Assembly (NCBI GenBank): GCA_021299565.1 | Contig: JAJTHA010000128.1 | Location: forward strand, 1-8,683 | Origin: Candidatus Caenarcanales bacterium | GTDB lineage: Bacteria > Cyanobacteriota > Vampirovibrionia > LMEP-6097 | DNA: 8,683 nt | Direction: 5' to 3' | In this document: positions 1 through 8,523 of the stretch, in pieces | Layout of the letters: the number at the start of each line of letters is the position of its first letter | Position numbering within the stretch: the first letter of the stretch is position 1 | Program-made: the position numbers and the translations under genes | Notes under the pieces: model-generated | Database searches by the model: none | What the model saw: only the letters and a program-made list of their open reading frames with translations | Told to the model about the DNA's origin: nothing

Positions 1-1565
1 CCCGTATCATAGTCAGACGATTGCAAATTGCCTTCAAGAATAGTATTAGATTCTGATGTCATGTTTGATAAAAACATTCCTTCGCCAACAGGTATCATTG
101 TCATAACCTGCGGTAGGTATCTTTGTGAACCTTGCTGCCCTTCAGGAGTAGTGAAACTCTCTTCTGATGCTGGTTCTGCAAAGCTAATCATACGATTTGC
201 GTCCACCGTCATATAAAAATTTCCATCTTGTGTGCCTCTAACCACATGCGCTGCCTCAGAAAAGGCTTCAACTTCATAACAGCCAGTTTCGTTTCTCGGT
301 TTGATGATGCGTGTTGGTGACTCAAGTGTTTGCCCTTCACCAGGATTACTAAATCTAAAAGGAACCTGGCTAGAAGCTTCACTAGTAAAAGATGGAAAAG
401 GAGTTACAGCTAATGCTCCAACTTCATCCGGTCTCGACATTCTCGCTGCCGCAAGTTCTATGGATGTTCTAAGTCTTTGTTCAGAGCTAATTGAAGTGTT
501 GAAAAAACTTACGAAATAGTCTCCAGCAATGCTTCTTGCCGCTTCGCCAATATCAGTTGACTCTCCAGTGCTATCATCATCCGCTGAAGCTCCTAACATA
601 TTGTTTAAAAATCCTGCATAATTTTCTCTCAAACTTTCTACTGATTCTGATAAAGTTGCTTCATAGATAGGTGCTAATTCTTCTAATTGATTATTTAGTC
701 CCAAAGCCTCTCTATCAGTGAAATTCTCAAAACTTATTTCCGAATTTGCAGCTAGTCCAATGTTCACTGGATTTTGAACTGCTTCTTGAGTTAATTGAAA
801 CAATGTCTCACTTGCTGGAGTAATATTTACTGAATCACTAAATAAAGGAGCATGCATACTCTCACCTTCACTACCTTCGACTACTAATGCATAGTCAGTA
901 CCAAACTCAGTGTTGGCAGGCATTTCAAGATTATATGTGCCTTGACTATTGGTTACGGCTTCTGCAACTGGCGCACCACTTGCTTCACCTGTCGCACTAT
1001 TAATCGGAACTAATTGCACTAAGACGCCATCTGGATTTTCGGTATTTAAAGGTTTGATTTTGCGAGCTTTTAATAGCTTTGCTGTTCTTGCTTTGAAACT
1101 TTCTGCACTATTTGTAGGAATAGTAACTCTTCCCGAGACTCTAATTAGACTTGCATCTAAATTAAATTCATCTGAAAAATTTTCTAATTTAAGCTTTTTC
1201 TTTTGCGCAGCTGCAAACTTAATACTAAAGGGAGAAGCTGTTGATTTGCTGATCGTAGAATTTTTGAGATTGATAATGATTTCCGGACTTTCTCCTATAA
1301 CGCCGTCAGTGTAAGGGATTGTGATAGTGTTGCTTGTTAAATTACTAGTTAATAATGACGTGTCAAGTTTGAGCTTGGCTTTAATCTCTCCGCTACCTTT
1401 AAGTGAAGCGATGTCATCACTTAAGCTTACTTTGAAGCTTATATTTTTAACGGAATTATTGAACCTGAAATTTGTCTTGTTCGGCACTATACTAATTGCT
1501 GACACCAAAGTAGGCGAGCAAGCAATTAAAAACAAAGCTAGGCTAAAGCTAGAAATTTTTCTCAT
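1..1565 (-). CDS. Putative lipoprotein with a carboxypeptidase-regulatory-like domain (3' end outside the window)
   Basis: Reading the minus strand from the ATG at 1565-1563 gives 521 codons plus two bases with no stop, so the protein continues past the window. The start is well fixed: a TAG lies in frame three codons upstream, and the N-terminus MRKISSFSLALFLIAC is a short lipoprotein signal peptide. Its lipobox is LIAC, with Cys16 as the predicted lipidation site followed by Ser17, so the product is probably exported and membrane-anchored. Residues about 17-140 look beta-rich. Residues about 143-232 (VSGRVTIP, then DGVLVQLVP, GAPVAEAVTNSQGTYNLEMP, DYALVVEG) resemble carboxypeptidase-regulatory-like/transthyretin-type beta-sandwich domains found in surface proteins. 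SVNITPASET (245-254) leads into a helical segment to about 320 and an acidic patch (DDDSTGEST). The rest looks beta-rich with one cysteine (Cys429). No catalytic motif is visible; a binding or structural surface role is inferred. No clear Shine-Dalgarno precedes the start. It is divergent from the giant gene at 1728. Confidence 0.88.
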   Translation of the reverse strand, partial: MRKISSFSLALFLIACSPTLVSAISIVPNKTNFRFNNSVKNISFKVSLSDDIASLKGSGEIKAKLKLDTSLLTSNLTSNTITIPYTDGVIGESPEIIINLKNSTISKSTASPFSIKFAAAQKKKLKLENFSDEFNLDASLIRVSGRVTIPTNSAESFKARTAKLLKARKIKPLNTENPDGVLVQLVPINSATGEASGAPVAEAVTNSQGTYNLEMPANTEFGTDYALVVEGSEGESMHAPLFSDSVNITPASETLFQLTQEAVQNPVNIGLAANSEISFENFTDREALGLNNQLEELAPIYEATLSESVESLRENYAGFLNNMLGASADDDSTGESTDIGEAARSIAGDYFVSFFNTSISSEQRLRTSIELAAARMSRPDEVGALAVTPFPSFTSEASSQVPFRFSNPGEGQTLESPTRIIKPRNETGCYEVEAFSEAAHVVRGTQDGNFYMTVDANRMISFAEPASEESFTTPEGQQGSQRYLPQVMTMIPVGEGMFLSNMTSESNTILEGNLQSSDYDT

Positions 1566-1610
1566 GCAAATCTAATTCCCATTTAGTTTAGATTGCTAAA
1601 GTCAACTAAT

Positions 1611-1665
1611 CGATGTATCACACTTATTATGTGGATTTGTTCCACCGCTAATGAGTGTTACATTG
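1611..1665. repeat. Long imperfect inverted repeat (hairpin) in the divergent intergenic region
   Basis: Three nested arms pair across a five-base loop. The inner stem is GTGGA (1631-1635) with TCCAC (1641-1645) around loop TTTGT. The middle stem is ACACTTATTA (1620-1629) with TAATGAGTGT (1649-1658), fully paired with one G-T wobble. The outer stem is CGATGTA (1611-1617) with TACATTG (1659-1665), again with one wobble. The interruptions are small: TC at 1618-1619 on one side, and T1630 opposite CGC at 1646-1648. That makes about 22 pairs in 55 bases. It lies between two divergent start codons, so a terminator role is unlikely. An operator, a transcript leader structure or a mobile palindromic repeat are possible; the sequence does not decide between them. 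Confidence 0.6.
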
Positions 1666-1710
1666 GGTACGTCTCTATTTTGGCTTAGACGATATTTTCT
1701 AGGATTAATA

Positions 1711-1716
1711 TATAAT
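1711..1716 (+). promoter_or_regulatory. Candidate -10 box for the giant gene, implying a near-leaderless transcript
   Basis: A perfect TATAAT sits in an AT-only stretch, ending 11 bases before the ATG at 1728. Transcription starting about seven bases downstream would leave a leader of only a few bases. No Shine-Dalgarno sequence is seen close to the start, which fits leaderless initiation. The weak point is the -35: no good TTGACA-like hexamer lies 16-18 bases upstream (TTAGAC at 1685-1690 is 20 bases away). AT-rich sequence can also produce TATAAT by chance. Confidence 0.4.
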
Positions 1717-1727
1717 GCAATATATAG

Positions 1728-4700
1728 ATGCTAGAACTATACATTTTCAATAAAGAATCTCCGGCAAAAAACGGTCTTACGAGTTTTATTGAAAATCATA
1801 GCGAAGATATCAAAGCCTCTTTAGTATTTAATCTAGATAGATTTAGATTAAAAGATAAAAACGATCATCTTTTGACAGAATTTGCTCAAGAGATCACGTT
1901 CCTTTATAAAGAAACTGAAAGTCTTAGACCCCTATTTGAAAAATTTTCTGGACAAAGTATCAATATTTCCTTGGTTGATAATTATCATCATATCCTTTGC
2001 TATGATCCGGTAAAAGAAGAATTAATTATCGATTCCAAAATTGAATTTAAGTTTTGTCCGATTTATTTGTTTGCAGTTTATTATTCCCTTGCTCGTAAAA
2101 GCGAGACAGAGCAAGAGATCTACACCATTATGCATGAATTTTTTATGCATTTTGATTTTAGAGCAATTAAGTCAATTATTGATTTGTTGAGTTTTGATAA
2201 AGAGCACTCTAGACAATACGATGCTGGAGGACATTTACTTGAATATTTCAGAGGATTAGAAACTGCTAGATCTCAGTCACTGTCCCTAAAAAAAGGTTAT
2301 CTACTTACTCAACTACTTCGCAATAGAGCTTTAGCCGGTAGATTGCCTTTTGATTTACAAGCTTTTCAAAGCATTAGCGAACACTATCACGAGGATGCTT
2401 TTTCAGGACAGGCGATAGAAGATTATTTCCAGAGTTTCAAAACTAGTTTTGATAAGGATTTTGCAAAAATATATTATCAACATCTTTGTTATAGTTTGAA
2501 TCACATCGGACTAAGAGTCGTTGCTCAAAGGGGTTCTAGAGTAGCACATGAACAAGGTCCTATATTGGCTAATTCTGGTACTCTCAATACTAATTCAGAG
2601 TTTGAAATCAAAGTCAAAAAGACTAGATCATCAATTCTTGAACTTATACTGAAAATTGAAGAACAAATTTTCCAACATAAAACCAGCTTTGTCACGAGAT
2701 CTTTGTCGAGATTTGCTAACCAGGATATTGATAGTTTGGTTTTGAAAATAGACTCTAATCTTGATGCGATTTTGTATCTTGCTCAAAAAGAAAATTTCCC
2801 AAAAGCAAGATTTGAAAAATATCTACTTCTCATTACTTCTAGTCTCAATGAATTATTTGCTTTCATCCAAAAAGATATCTTTAATAAGAAAAATAAATCT
2901 GATAAAATCTGGACCAATTATGAATCGTTGAAATCTATTGAGAAGCAGTCTTTGACTATGGTCTATGATTTAAGTCAAGCGCTTGCGTCTTTGCCTTTTC
3001 ATCACCAAAAGGCGGTGATTTATGTGCAAAGACCGAGCTCTAGATCGGGGCATTTTATCCCTAGAATTCTTATGGGACAAAATCTTTATATAGAAACAGA
3101 TTTTGAATCTGAACAGCAGCGCATTAATGCGATAGCTTTTAATTTTGTAGTGCCAGATCTGGAATACATAGCTGGCGGCATAGATTCCTTTTTTGAAAAT
3201 GCATCAATTTCTATAGTTACTGATCGAGATAGCGGCAAGCCAGAAATCAAATGGGAAAATGCGGAAGATTTAGCGATAACTCTAGCTCCTGCAATGTATA
3301 GAGCGATAAAAGCGGCTCAAGAACAATCACGAAAATTTCATTATCAACTCGAAACAACGTTGGTCGGACCACTAATTGATTTGTTTTTGGCTTTGCTGGA
3401 AAATGAGATATCTATAGTAGCTAGTGTTGATCGTTATTGTAGCTTGAGTAATTTACCTTCTGCTCAGCAAAAGGATGATATTGATTATGTTCCTGCGGAA
3501 ATCAAAGAAATCCTGAGTGCTTATGAGACTGATCTTATTGAAGCTGCAGACTATGTTTTTGCTTATTATTTACTTGATGATTATTTGCAAGACTTTATGC
3601 TCAGCGAAGGGCTATCAAAAGTTGAAGCGATAAGAGAGATTAGCCTTACTTTAAGAGACGTGCAAAAAGACATCGCAGCTTATTGTCTAATCAAAAAACA
3701 AAATAATTTAAATTCTTTATTTGCTTTCAAAAATGAATTAGAAAATTTAAAGTTACCCGCAAAAGAATATGCAGAGAAAATCTCGGGCTTTCTTATAGAG
3801 CAAGTTTCAAAGCTAGAAGTCAAGAAGTTTGTTAAAAATTATTTGAGATATCCTCTATCTACAGCTCGTAAAGAATTCCTCGCTTCTAAGCCAGAAATGA
3901 ATCGCTTGTTAGTCAGCTCAAACAAAAACATAAATAATTCAGATTTTGTTTTTAATTTTTCGGTAGCTCCAAGCAGAATTGACTTTGGCAAGCACGTAGT
4001 CGCTTCAATTACAACCTTGATGGGAAGAATACTTGGTGCCAATGATAATGAATCATTGGATGCAGCAAAACAGTATATTGATTTAGTGAGTTTGCATGGA
4101 AACAGTTTGTTTGAAACCGCTAGCGAAGCAGGTTCGGTGAAAGTCATAGAAAATACTTGTAGAGCCTTGCAGTATGCAAAAGCCATAAGTTTTCAGGGCG
4201 TTTTCCAAGATTTTGCAATTGATGGTATGCAAGCGCGTATGACAGTTAACTCTCGCAATACAAAAGCTGCAGGAGTGCATTTGATGGAATTTGGTACTAT
4301 GGCATCCACGGGCTATTGCATTACCAAAGAGCCATTGTTTATTTTATTAGGACTTTCTTTGACAACTGATGATATCTTGCAAAAATTAGGTGTTGAAAAC
4401 CCTGCTGATAGAAATGAGTTGAAGGATTTTTTTGTTGAGCTTTTAGCGGCAAGAGATAAATTTGCTTCGCATCTAGAATGGCAAGCATATTTTTATGAAG
4501 AGCTGGTTTTAAACAACAATGTACAAAAATATTTAGCTGATAAGAAATTTAAATGGTTGCCAAATATAGAAACCATGACTCATCTACTGAAGTATGTTGC
4601 AGATTATTCGACTAATTCAAAAATCACCAGAGTTTATAATCAATTGGCAGCAAAGCTAATTGAGTTTGGAAGAATAATTAATGAAACTGGTATCATCCAG

Positions 4701-7700
4701 AGAATTGAATTGATGAATCAAGCTGTAAATATTTCGCAACAGAAAAGCAAACACAGCAAATCATATAAAGATATAAAAATTGCCCTAAATGCTGCATATA
4801 AAGGTAACGTTTCGGATGAAAGAGAGAACGCTAATCAGTATTTGATGGCTTTTCTTTTGCATCAAAAACAATATCTCAAAAATAGTAGCAACCCTGATAT
4901 TGCAGAGTTGATTGACTATCAGATCCAGAATTATGATTTGCCAGCAGAAATCAGAGTCTTTGACCCACTTGTAGATAAGGATGTGTTTATGGGTGCTGAG
5001 TTGAAAGCAAGAGCAGAGCAATGTTTGTCTAAATTGACCTTGCTTGATTTTGAACCAGCACTCACCAAAGATATTATTGAAGCTTGTGTGATTAGCTATG
5101 GCTCAAATCCAGATGATTGGAGGGTTTTATCAAAGCGCAAATGTATAACTGCTAAAGCTGAGCTGGAAAATTTGAGAGCAGATATTAAATTGTTGGAGAT
5201 TTATGTAAAAGGCTTTTTTAAAAATCCTAAAGAAGCTTTTCAGGGAGTTGATGTAATTCAACTTAATGCCGATCATGATCTATTGAAAGATCAAATGGAG
5301 AATTTAGTCGAACTAAAAAATCTCATGAAAATCAATAACAATAATTCATTGTTAATTTTGCTAGACAATCCGCAACAAGCAAAAAAACCTTTTTTTGATT
5401 TTGACAAAAGTCTCGAATGGATGAATCTTGGAGGAACTATCGTTTCTCATATGATAGCTCCTGAAGTATATTCAAGATGGATGCAAGACTCTAATGCTGA
5501 AAGCACTTGGGCAAAGCTTTTCATGCAAAAATTGATTTACGAAAGTAACACCAGCAAAGAAATACTTGCAACTCTTAATGACTACAAACAAATTATTGGT
5601 GATGTGAATCAATCTTTTGCAGATTTGCAAAAATTTATCGACATCAAAAGAGATTTAGTAGAGCAAAAATTTCTTGAAGCAATTGATATGAGTGCTAGTC
5701 TCAAATCACTTAATCGCTATAACGAAATCATAATGTGTTATTCACGCGTGGCTGCCTATAAATCTATCAACGAATTGGATTTCAAAGATTGGTTGATTCT
5801 TGGAGGTCGTTGGATACTAAATGGGCAAAAACAATCGGATATAGAATATGTTGTAAGTTTGTTTGAAAAAGGTGAGGATAGTGCTAAATTAGGCAAGCGT
5901 GGTCATGAATTATTGCGATTATTTGTCTCCGCTCAAGCTGAAATTGTAATAGATAAACATGAGCGACTCATAGAAAAAGCAGGTTCGACAAAAGAGGGTG
6001 ATCTTTTGGTGACTAGCGCCGGTGATAGTCTAGAGTTCAGAGCCATAGAGGCATTAAAGTCCCAGGCAACTTCGGTGAGATTGCTTGAAATCGAAAACTA
6101 CAAATCTAGAATATCTCAAGATTTAGCTTTTGATGAATTAGAATCAATGTTTGATTCTCAAGCAGCAGAATATATTGAATATTATAAAGCTGACAAATCT
6201 AACCTAGCCGAACTAAATAAAAAGTCCGCTAGATTATTAGTTATTTTTGAAAAACAATACAAAGCAATCGCTATTTGTAATAGATCATGGGATAAATTAG
6301 TTGCTGATTTCATGAGAGTTAAAAATTCTGAACAGTTAACACTAGTCGAATTTTTGGGCGATCATAAATCTTCGGGAGGTCTATTTAGAGAACTAACTAC
6401 TGAGGCTGTTAAAAAAACAGATTCAGAAAATTTGTTAGCCAAATTAGCAGAGTTTGCAGAGAGCTTTATTTTTATTTATTTAATTTATCTAACTATAAAT
6501 ATCAAAGACGAAAACGAAATGATCAACAAACTAGCTGTGTTTTTTGACCAATATTTGAATATCCATGAAGAAGACTATCCGCCGTATGCCTTTCATAGCT
6601 TATGTGCTGGGGGAAGCTATGGTTTTAATCAAACCTACTATTTGGATACCAATTTAAAAGTCAAGATGTTCAAGTTATCTTGCAAAACAGGTATAAATAT
6701 TTATAAACTTGCTTATTATTTAATTAGTAACAAAACTGTTCTTAGTAGAACTAGCCAAGAATACAAAGATTCTTTAATTGGTGATTATGAAAACGGAATA
6801 ATTCCGATTTGTTATCAGCATGAAACTATATGTATAGAAGAAAGACTCTGGGACTGCATGAGAGCTTTAAGGAATTTTGTAAGAAACTATCATGATAGGC
6901 ATCCTCTACCAATTATCATCAAAGCAGAAGATGCTAGCGTTGATAATTTGTTTAGATACAAACTTGATGACACTGTCAAACTCTGTTTTATAGCGGCTTT
7001 AGCGAGCCCTGGTAAGCATTCTTGGGATTTGAATTGTGTATTTAGATCTCCATATTTGAGAGAGAGAATACTTGAAACTGATAATTCCAGTTTTGTAACT
7101 ATTTCAATATTTACCCCTTTTCTAACTAGTGAAGGAGAAATCAAACAGATTTATACCTCATTCGACCCTATTTTAATTGAAGAACAGAAAATTAATTACC
7201 TAGCTCCTTTTAGTCAAATTGATAGTAATTGTGTTGAAGGACATAAAGGTTCTTATCAACTAAATTCAGAGGGTTTCGTTCATGCAGTTGTTTTGCTGGC
7301 AGATGAACAGTTGCCAAAACCTCAAATAACAATGTCCGCGCATACTCATCAGCAGTATCTAAACAATATGACGCTTGAACTAGGTGTTCCTGAAGTATGG
7401 TCAATGTTGAATATGCAACAAATGTATGCAAAAACTGAACTCGCAAAAATCTTGTCAGAGGTGAATTTGCCTTATTTGGCGCAAATTGAATTCATGCAGA
7501 AATCATACAATAGTAAAGATGAAGTGATTAGAGATTTTGACGCTAAGCTTGCCGCTGCAGATCTTGAACATATAGATTCATGGATACTAAAAGCTAGTCG
7601 TGATTCTGGTGGTAGAGGAATTAGCACTAGATTAAATCTCACAAAAGATAGACAAAAGATTATTGATTTTATATGGTCAAAAATTAAATCTGATGATGTA

Positions 7701-8504
7701 GTAATGCAGGAATTTGTGCCTAATAATGCAAGAGCTTTTATAAATAATGATTTCTTGCATAAAATCGAAGATGCATTTATTAACGATGGATTAGCGATCT
7801 CAGAAATCACACCGCAAATTGATCTTTATTTTGCAATGAGAAGTTTTCAAAGCATGAGTGGAATTAAGGGGTATTTATTCTCTGTTAATGCAGGTAATGT
7901 AACTGTTAATGCTGGTCAAGGTGCCAAAATGTTTTATGGTGAGCCTTTGTGCTTGATGTCGATTTATTTGGCAGCAAAATTACAAAAGCTAATGGATGAA
8001 TTTGGCGAGTTGATTATTAAACAAGCAATACCAGCACATGCCAAAAAATTTGCCCAAGCGAATAATTTAAAAATTACAGATTCTAATATCTATATGCTTA
8101 ATGGACTTTTTGATTATATTCCTTATTTGTTTGTTAAGCGTCCAGCTAAATCAGGACAAGAAAAAGAATTTAAAATTCATTGTATAAATAATTTTCAAGG
8201 TGGCTTGGACTTTTATTACAATTATTATGGACAAAATGTTAAATTACTCAGCAAAACAAATCATAAAGACTCAGTCTTAGCCATAGAGCAATTATTGAAA
8301 GATTTTGCTAATGGTGATTATAATGGTCCTGAAACTGCACTTGATATAGGGCTTGCTGTTGTTGAATTAAATAGTGGTTTGGGGCAGGCAAATCTCTTGC
8401 ATAAAGCAGTTTTGGACATGGCTCCTTCCAATGTTGATGTATTTCTTGAATGGACTGAGGATTTGGCGTTGATTGCGATGAACTCCAATGTATCAGTGGA
8501 CTAA
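1728..8504 (+). CDS. Giant 2258-residue protein with a C-terminal ATP-grasp domain
   Basis: The frame is open throughout; the ATG at 1728 directly follows an in-frame TAG, so it is the earliest possible start. There is no signal peptide and no convincing membrane helix (short hydrophobic runs at about 109-122 and 1579-1592 look like buried core), so the protein is probably cytoplasmic. The C-terminal part reads as ATP-grasp. A pre-domain strand (TISIFTPF, about 1791-1798) is followed by YAKTELAKILSEVNLP from 1900, typical of the region before the fold. Then come the ATP-binding Lys and glycine-rich loop WILKASRDSGGRGI (1952-1965, Lys1955), the adenine-hinge segment VVMQEFVP (1991-1998), Arg2038, and NVTVNAGQGA (2057-2066), resembling the metal- and phosphate-binding asparagine/glycine motif. 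The family joins a carboxylate to an amine or similar nucleophile via an acyl phosphate; the substrate here is unknown. Residues 1 to about 1780 are mostly helical and unrecognised. They include an HEFFMH motif (136-141) and a segment at 846-869 faintly like the PEP-synthase N-terminal signature. Most single-domain ATP-grasp enzymes are about 300-500 residues, so the extra mass is exceptional. It is probably co-transcribed with the ABC ATPase downstream. Confidence 0.85.
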   Translation: MLELYIFNKESPAKNGLTSFIENHSEDIKASLVFNLDRFRLKDKNDHLLTEFAQEITFLYKETESLRPLFEKFSGQSINISLVDNYHHILCYDPVKEELIIDSKIEFKFCPIYLFAVYYSLARKSETEQEIYTIMHEFFMHFDFRAIKSIIDLLSFDKEHSRQYDAGGHLLEYFRGLETARSQSLSLKKGYLLTQLLRNRALAGRLPFDLQAFQSISEHYHEDAFSGQAIEDYFQSFKTSFDKDFAKIYYQHLCYSLNHIGLRVVAQRGSRVAHEQGPILANSGTLNTNSEFEIKVKKTRSSILELILKIEEQIFQHKTSFVTRSLSRFANQDIDSLVLKIDSNLDAILYLAQKENFPKARFEKYLLLITSSLNELFAFIQKDIFNKKNKSDKIWTNYESLKSIEKQSLTMVYDLSQALASLPFHHQKAVIYVQRPSSRSGHFIPRILMGQNLYIETDFESEQQRINAIAFNFVVPDLEYIAGGIDSFFENASISIVTDRDSGKPEIKWENAEDLAITLAPAMYRAIKAAQEQSRKFHYQLETTLVGPLIDLFLALLENEISIVASVDRYCSLSNLPSAQQKDDIDYVPAEIKEILSAYETDLIEAADYVFAYYLLDDYLQDFMLSEGLSKVEAIREISLTLRDVQKDIAAYCLIKKQNNLNSLFAFKNELENLKLPAKEYAEKISGFLIEQVSKLEVKKFVKNYLRYPLSTARKEFLASKPEMNRLLVSSNKNINNSDFVFNFSVAPSRIDFGKHVVASITTLMGRILGANDNESLDAAKQYIDLVSLHGNSLFETASEAGSVKVIENTCRALQYAKAISFQGVFQDFAIDGMQARMTVNSRNTKAAGVHLMEFGTMASTGYCITKEPLFILLGLSLTTDDILQKLGVENPADRNELKDFFVELLAARDKFASHLEWQAYFYEELVLNNNVQKYLADKKFKWLPNIETMTHLLKYVADYSTNSKITRVYNQLAAKLIEFGRIINETGIIQRIELMNQAVNISQQKSKHSKSYKDIKIALNAAYKGNVSDERENANQYLMAFLLHQKQYLKNSSNPDIAELIDYQIQNYDLPAEIRVFDPLVDKDVFMGAELKARAEQCLSKLTLLDFEPALTKDIIEACVISYGSNPDDWRVLSKRKCITAKAELENLRADIKLLEIYVKGFFKNPKEAFQGVDVIQLNADHDLLKDQMENLVELKNLMKINNNNSLLILLDNPQQAKKPFFDFDKSLEWMNLGGTIVSHMIAPEVYSRWMQDSNAESTWAKLFMQKLIYESNTSKEILATLNDYKQIIGDVNQSFADLQKFIDIKRDLVEQKFLEAIDMSASLKSLNRYNEIIMCYSRVAAYKSINELDFKDWLILGGRWILNGQKQSDIEYVVSLFEKGEDSAKLGKRGHELLRLFVSAQAEIVIDKHERLIEKAGSTKEGDLLVTSAGDSLEFRAIEALKSQATSVRLLEIENYKSRISQDLAFDELESMFDSQAAEYIEYYKADKSNLAELNKKSARLLVIFEKQYKAIAICNRSWDKLVADFMRVKNSEQLTLVEFLGDHKSSGGLFRELTTEAVKKTDSENLLAKLAEFAESFIFIYLIYLTINIKDENEMINKLAVFFDQYLNIHEEDYPPYAFHSLCAGGSYGFNQTYYLDTNLKVKMFKLSCKTGINIYKLAYYLISNKTVLSRTSQEYKDSLIGDYENGIIPICYQHETICIEERLWDCMRALRNFVRNYHDRHPLPIIIKAEDASVDNLFRYKLDDTVKLCFIAALASPGKHSWDLNCVFRSPYLRERILETDNSSFVTISIFTPFLTSEGEIKQIYTSFDPILIEEQKINYLAPFSQIDSNCVEGHKGSYQLNSEGFVHAVVLLADEQLPKPQITMSAHTHQQYLNNMTLELGVPEVWSMLNMQQMYAKTELAKILSEVNLPYLAQIEFMQKSYNSKDEVIRDFDAKLAAADLEHIDSWILKASRDSGGRGISTRLNLTKDRQKIIDFIWSKIKSDDVVMQEFVPNNARAFINNDFLHKIEDAFINDGLAISEITPQIDLYFAMRSFQSMSGIKGYLFSVNAGNVTVNAGQGAKMFYGEPLCLMSIYLAAKLQKLMDEFGELIIKQAIPAHAKKFAQANNLKITDSNIYMLNGLFDYIPYLFVKRPAKSGQEKEFKIHCINNFQGGLDFYYNYYGQNVKLLSKTNHKDSVLAIEQLLKDFANGDYNGPETALDIGLAVVELNSGLGQANLLHKAVLDMAPSNVDVFLEWTEDLALIAMNSNVSVD

Positions 8505-8523
8505 AAGCATTACAATTAGAGTA

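Noticed and set aside
28..1575. Plus-strand open frames at 28-216, 301-519, 949-1314 and 1321-1575
   Set aside because: They overlap the continuous 521-codon minus-strand frame, which has a lipobox signal peptide and a recognisable domain. The plus-strand translations show no motifs.
1600..1605. TTGACT on the minus strand as a -35 box for the lipoprotein gene
   Set aside because: No acceptable -10 hexamer lies 16-18 bases downstream; the best candidate, TAAACT, is only about 10 bases away.
2130..2150. Two ATGCAT palindromes nine bases apart as a regulatory dyad
   Set aside because: They fall within coding sequence encoding the HEFFMH region and are explained by Met-His codons in an AT-rich gene.
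6462..6503. Hydrophobic run (residues 1579-1592 of the giant protein) as a transmembrane helix
   Set aside because: It is only about 14 residues and rich in aromatic and beta-branched residues, too short for a clear membrane span, with no second segment or signal peptide.
3839..7810. Minus-strand open frames of 65-115 codons at 3839-4186, 4083-4280, 4785-5021, 6890-7144, 7210-7446 and 7472-7810
   Set aside because: All lie inside the intact giant gene, antisense to it, and show no recognisable protein features; they are shadow frames.
8505..8523. Terminator between the giant gene and the ABC ATPase gene
   Set aside because: The 19-base gap has no inverted repeat and no T-run.
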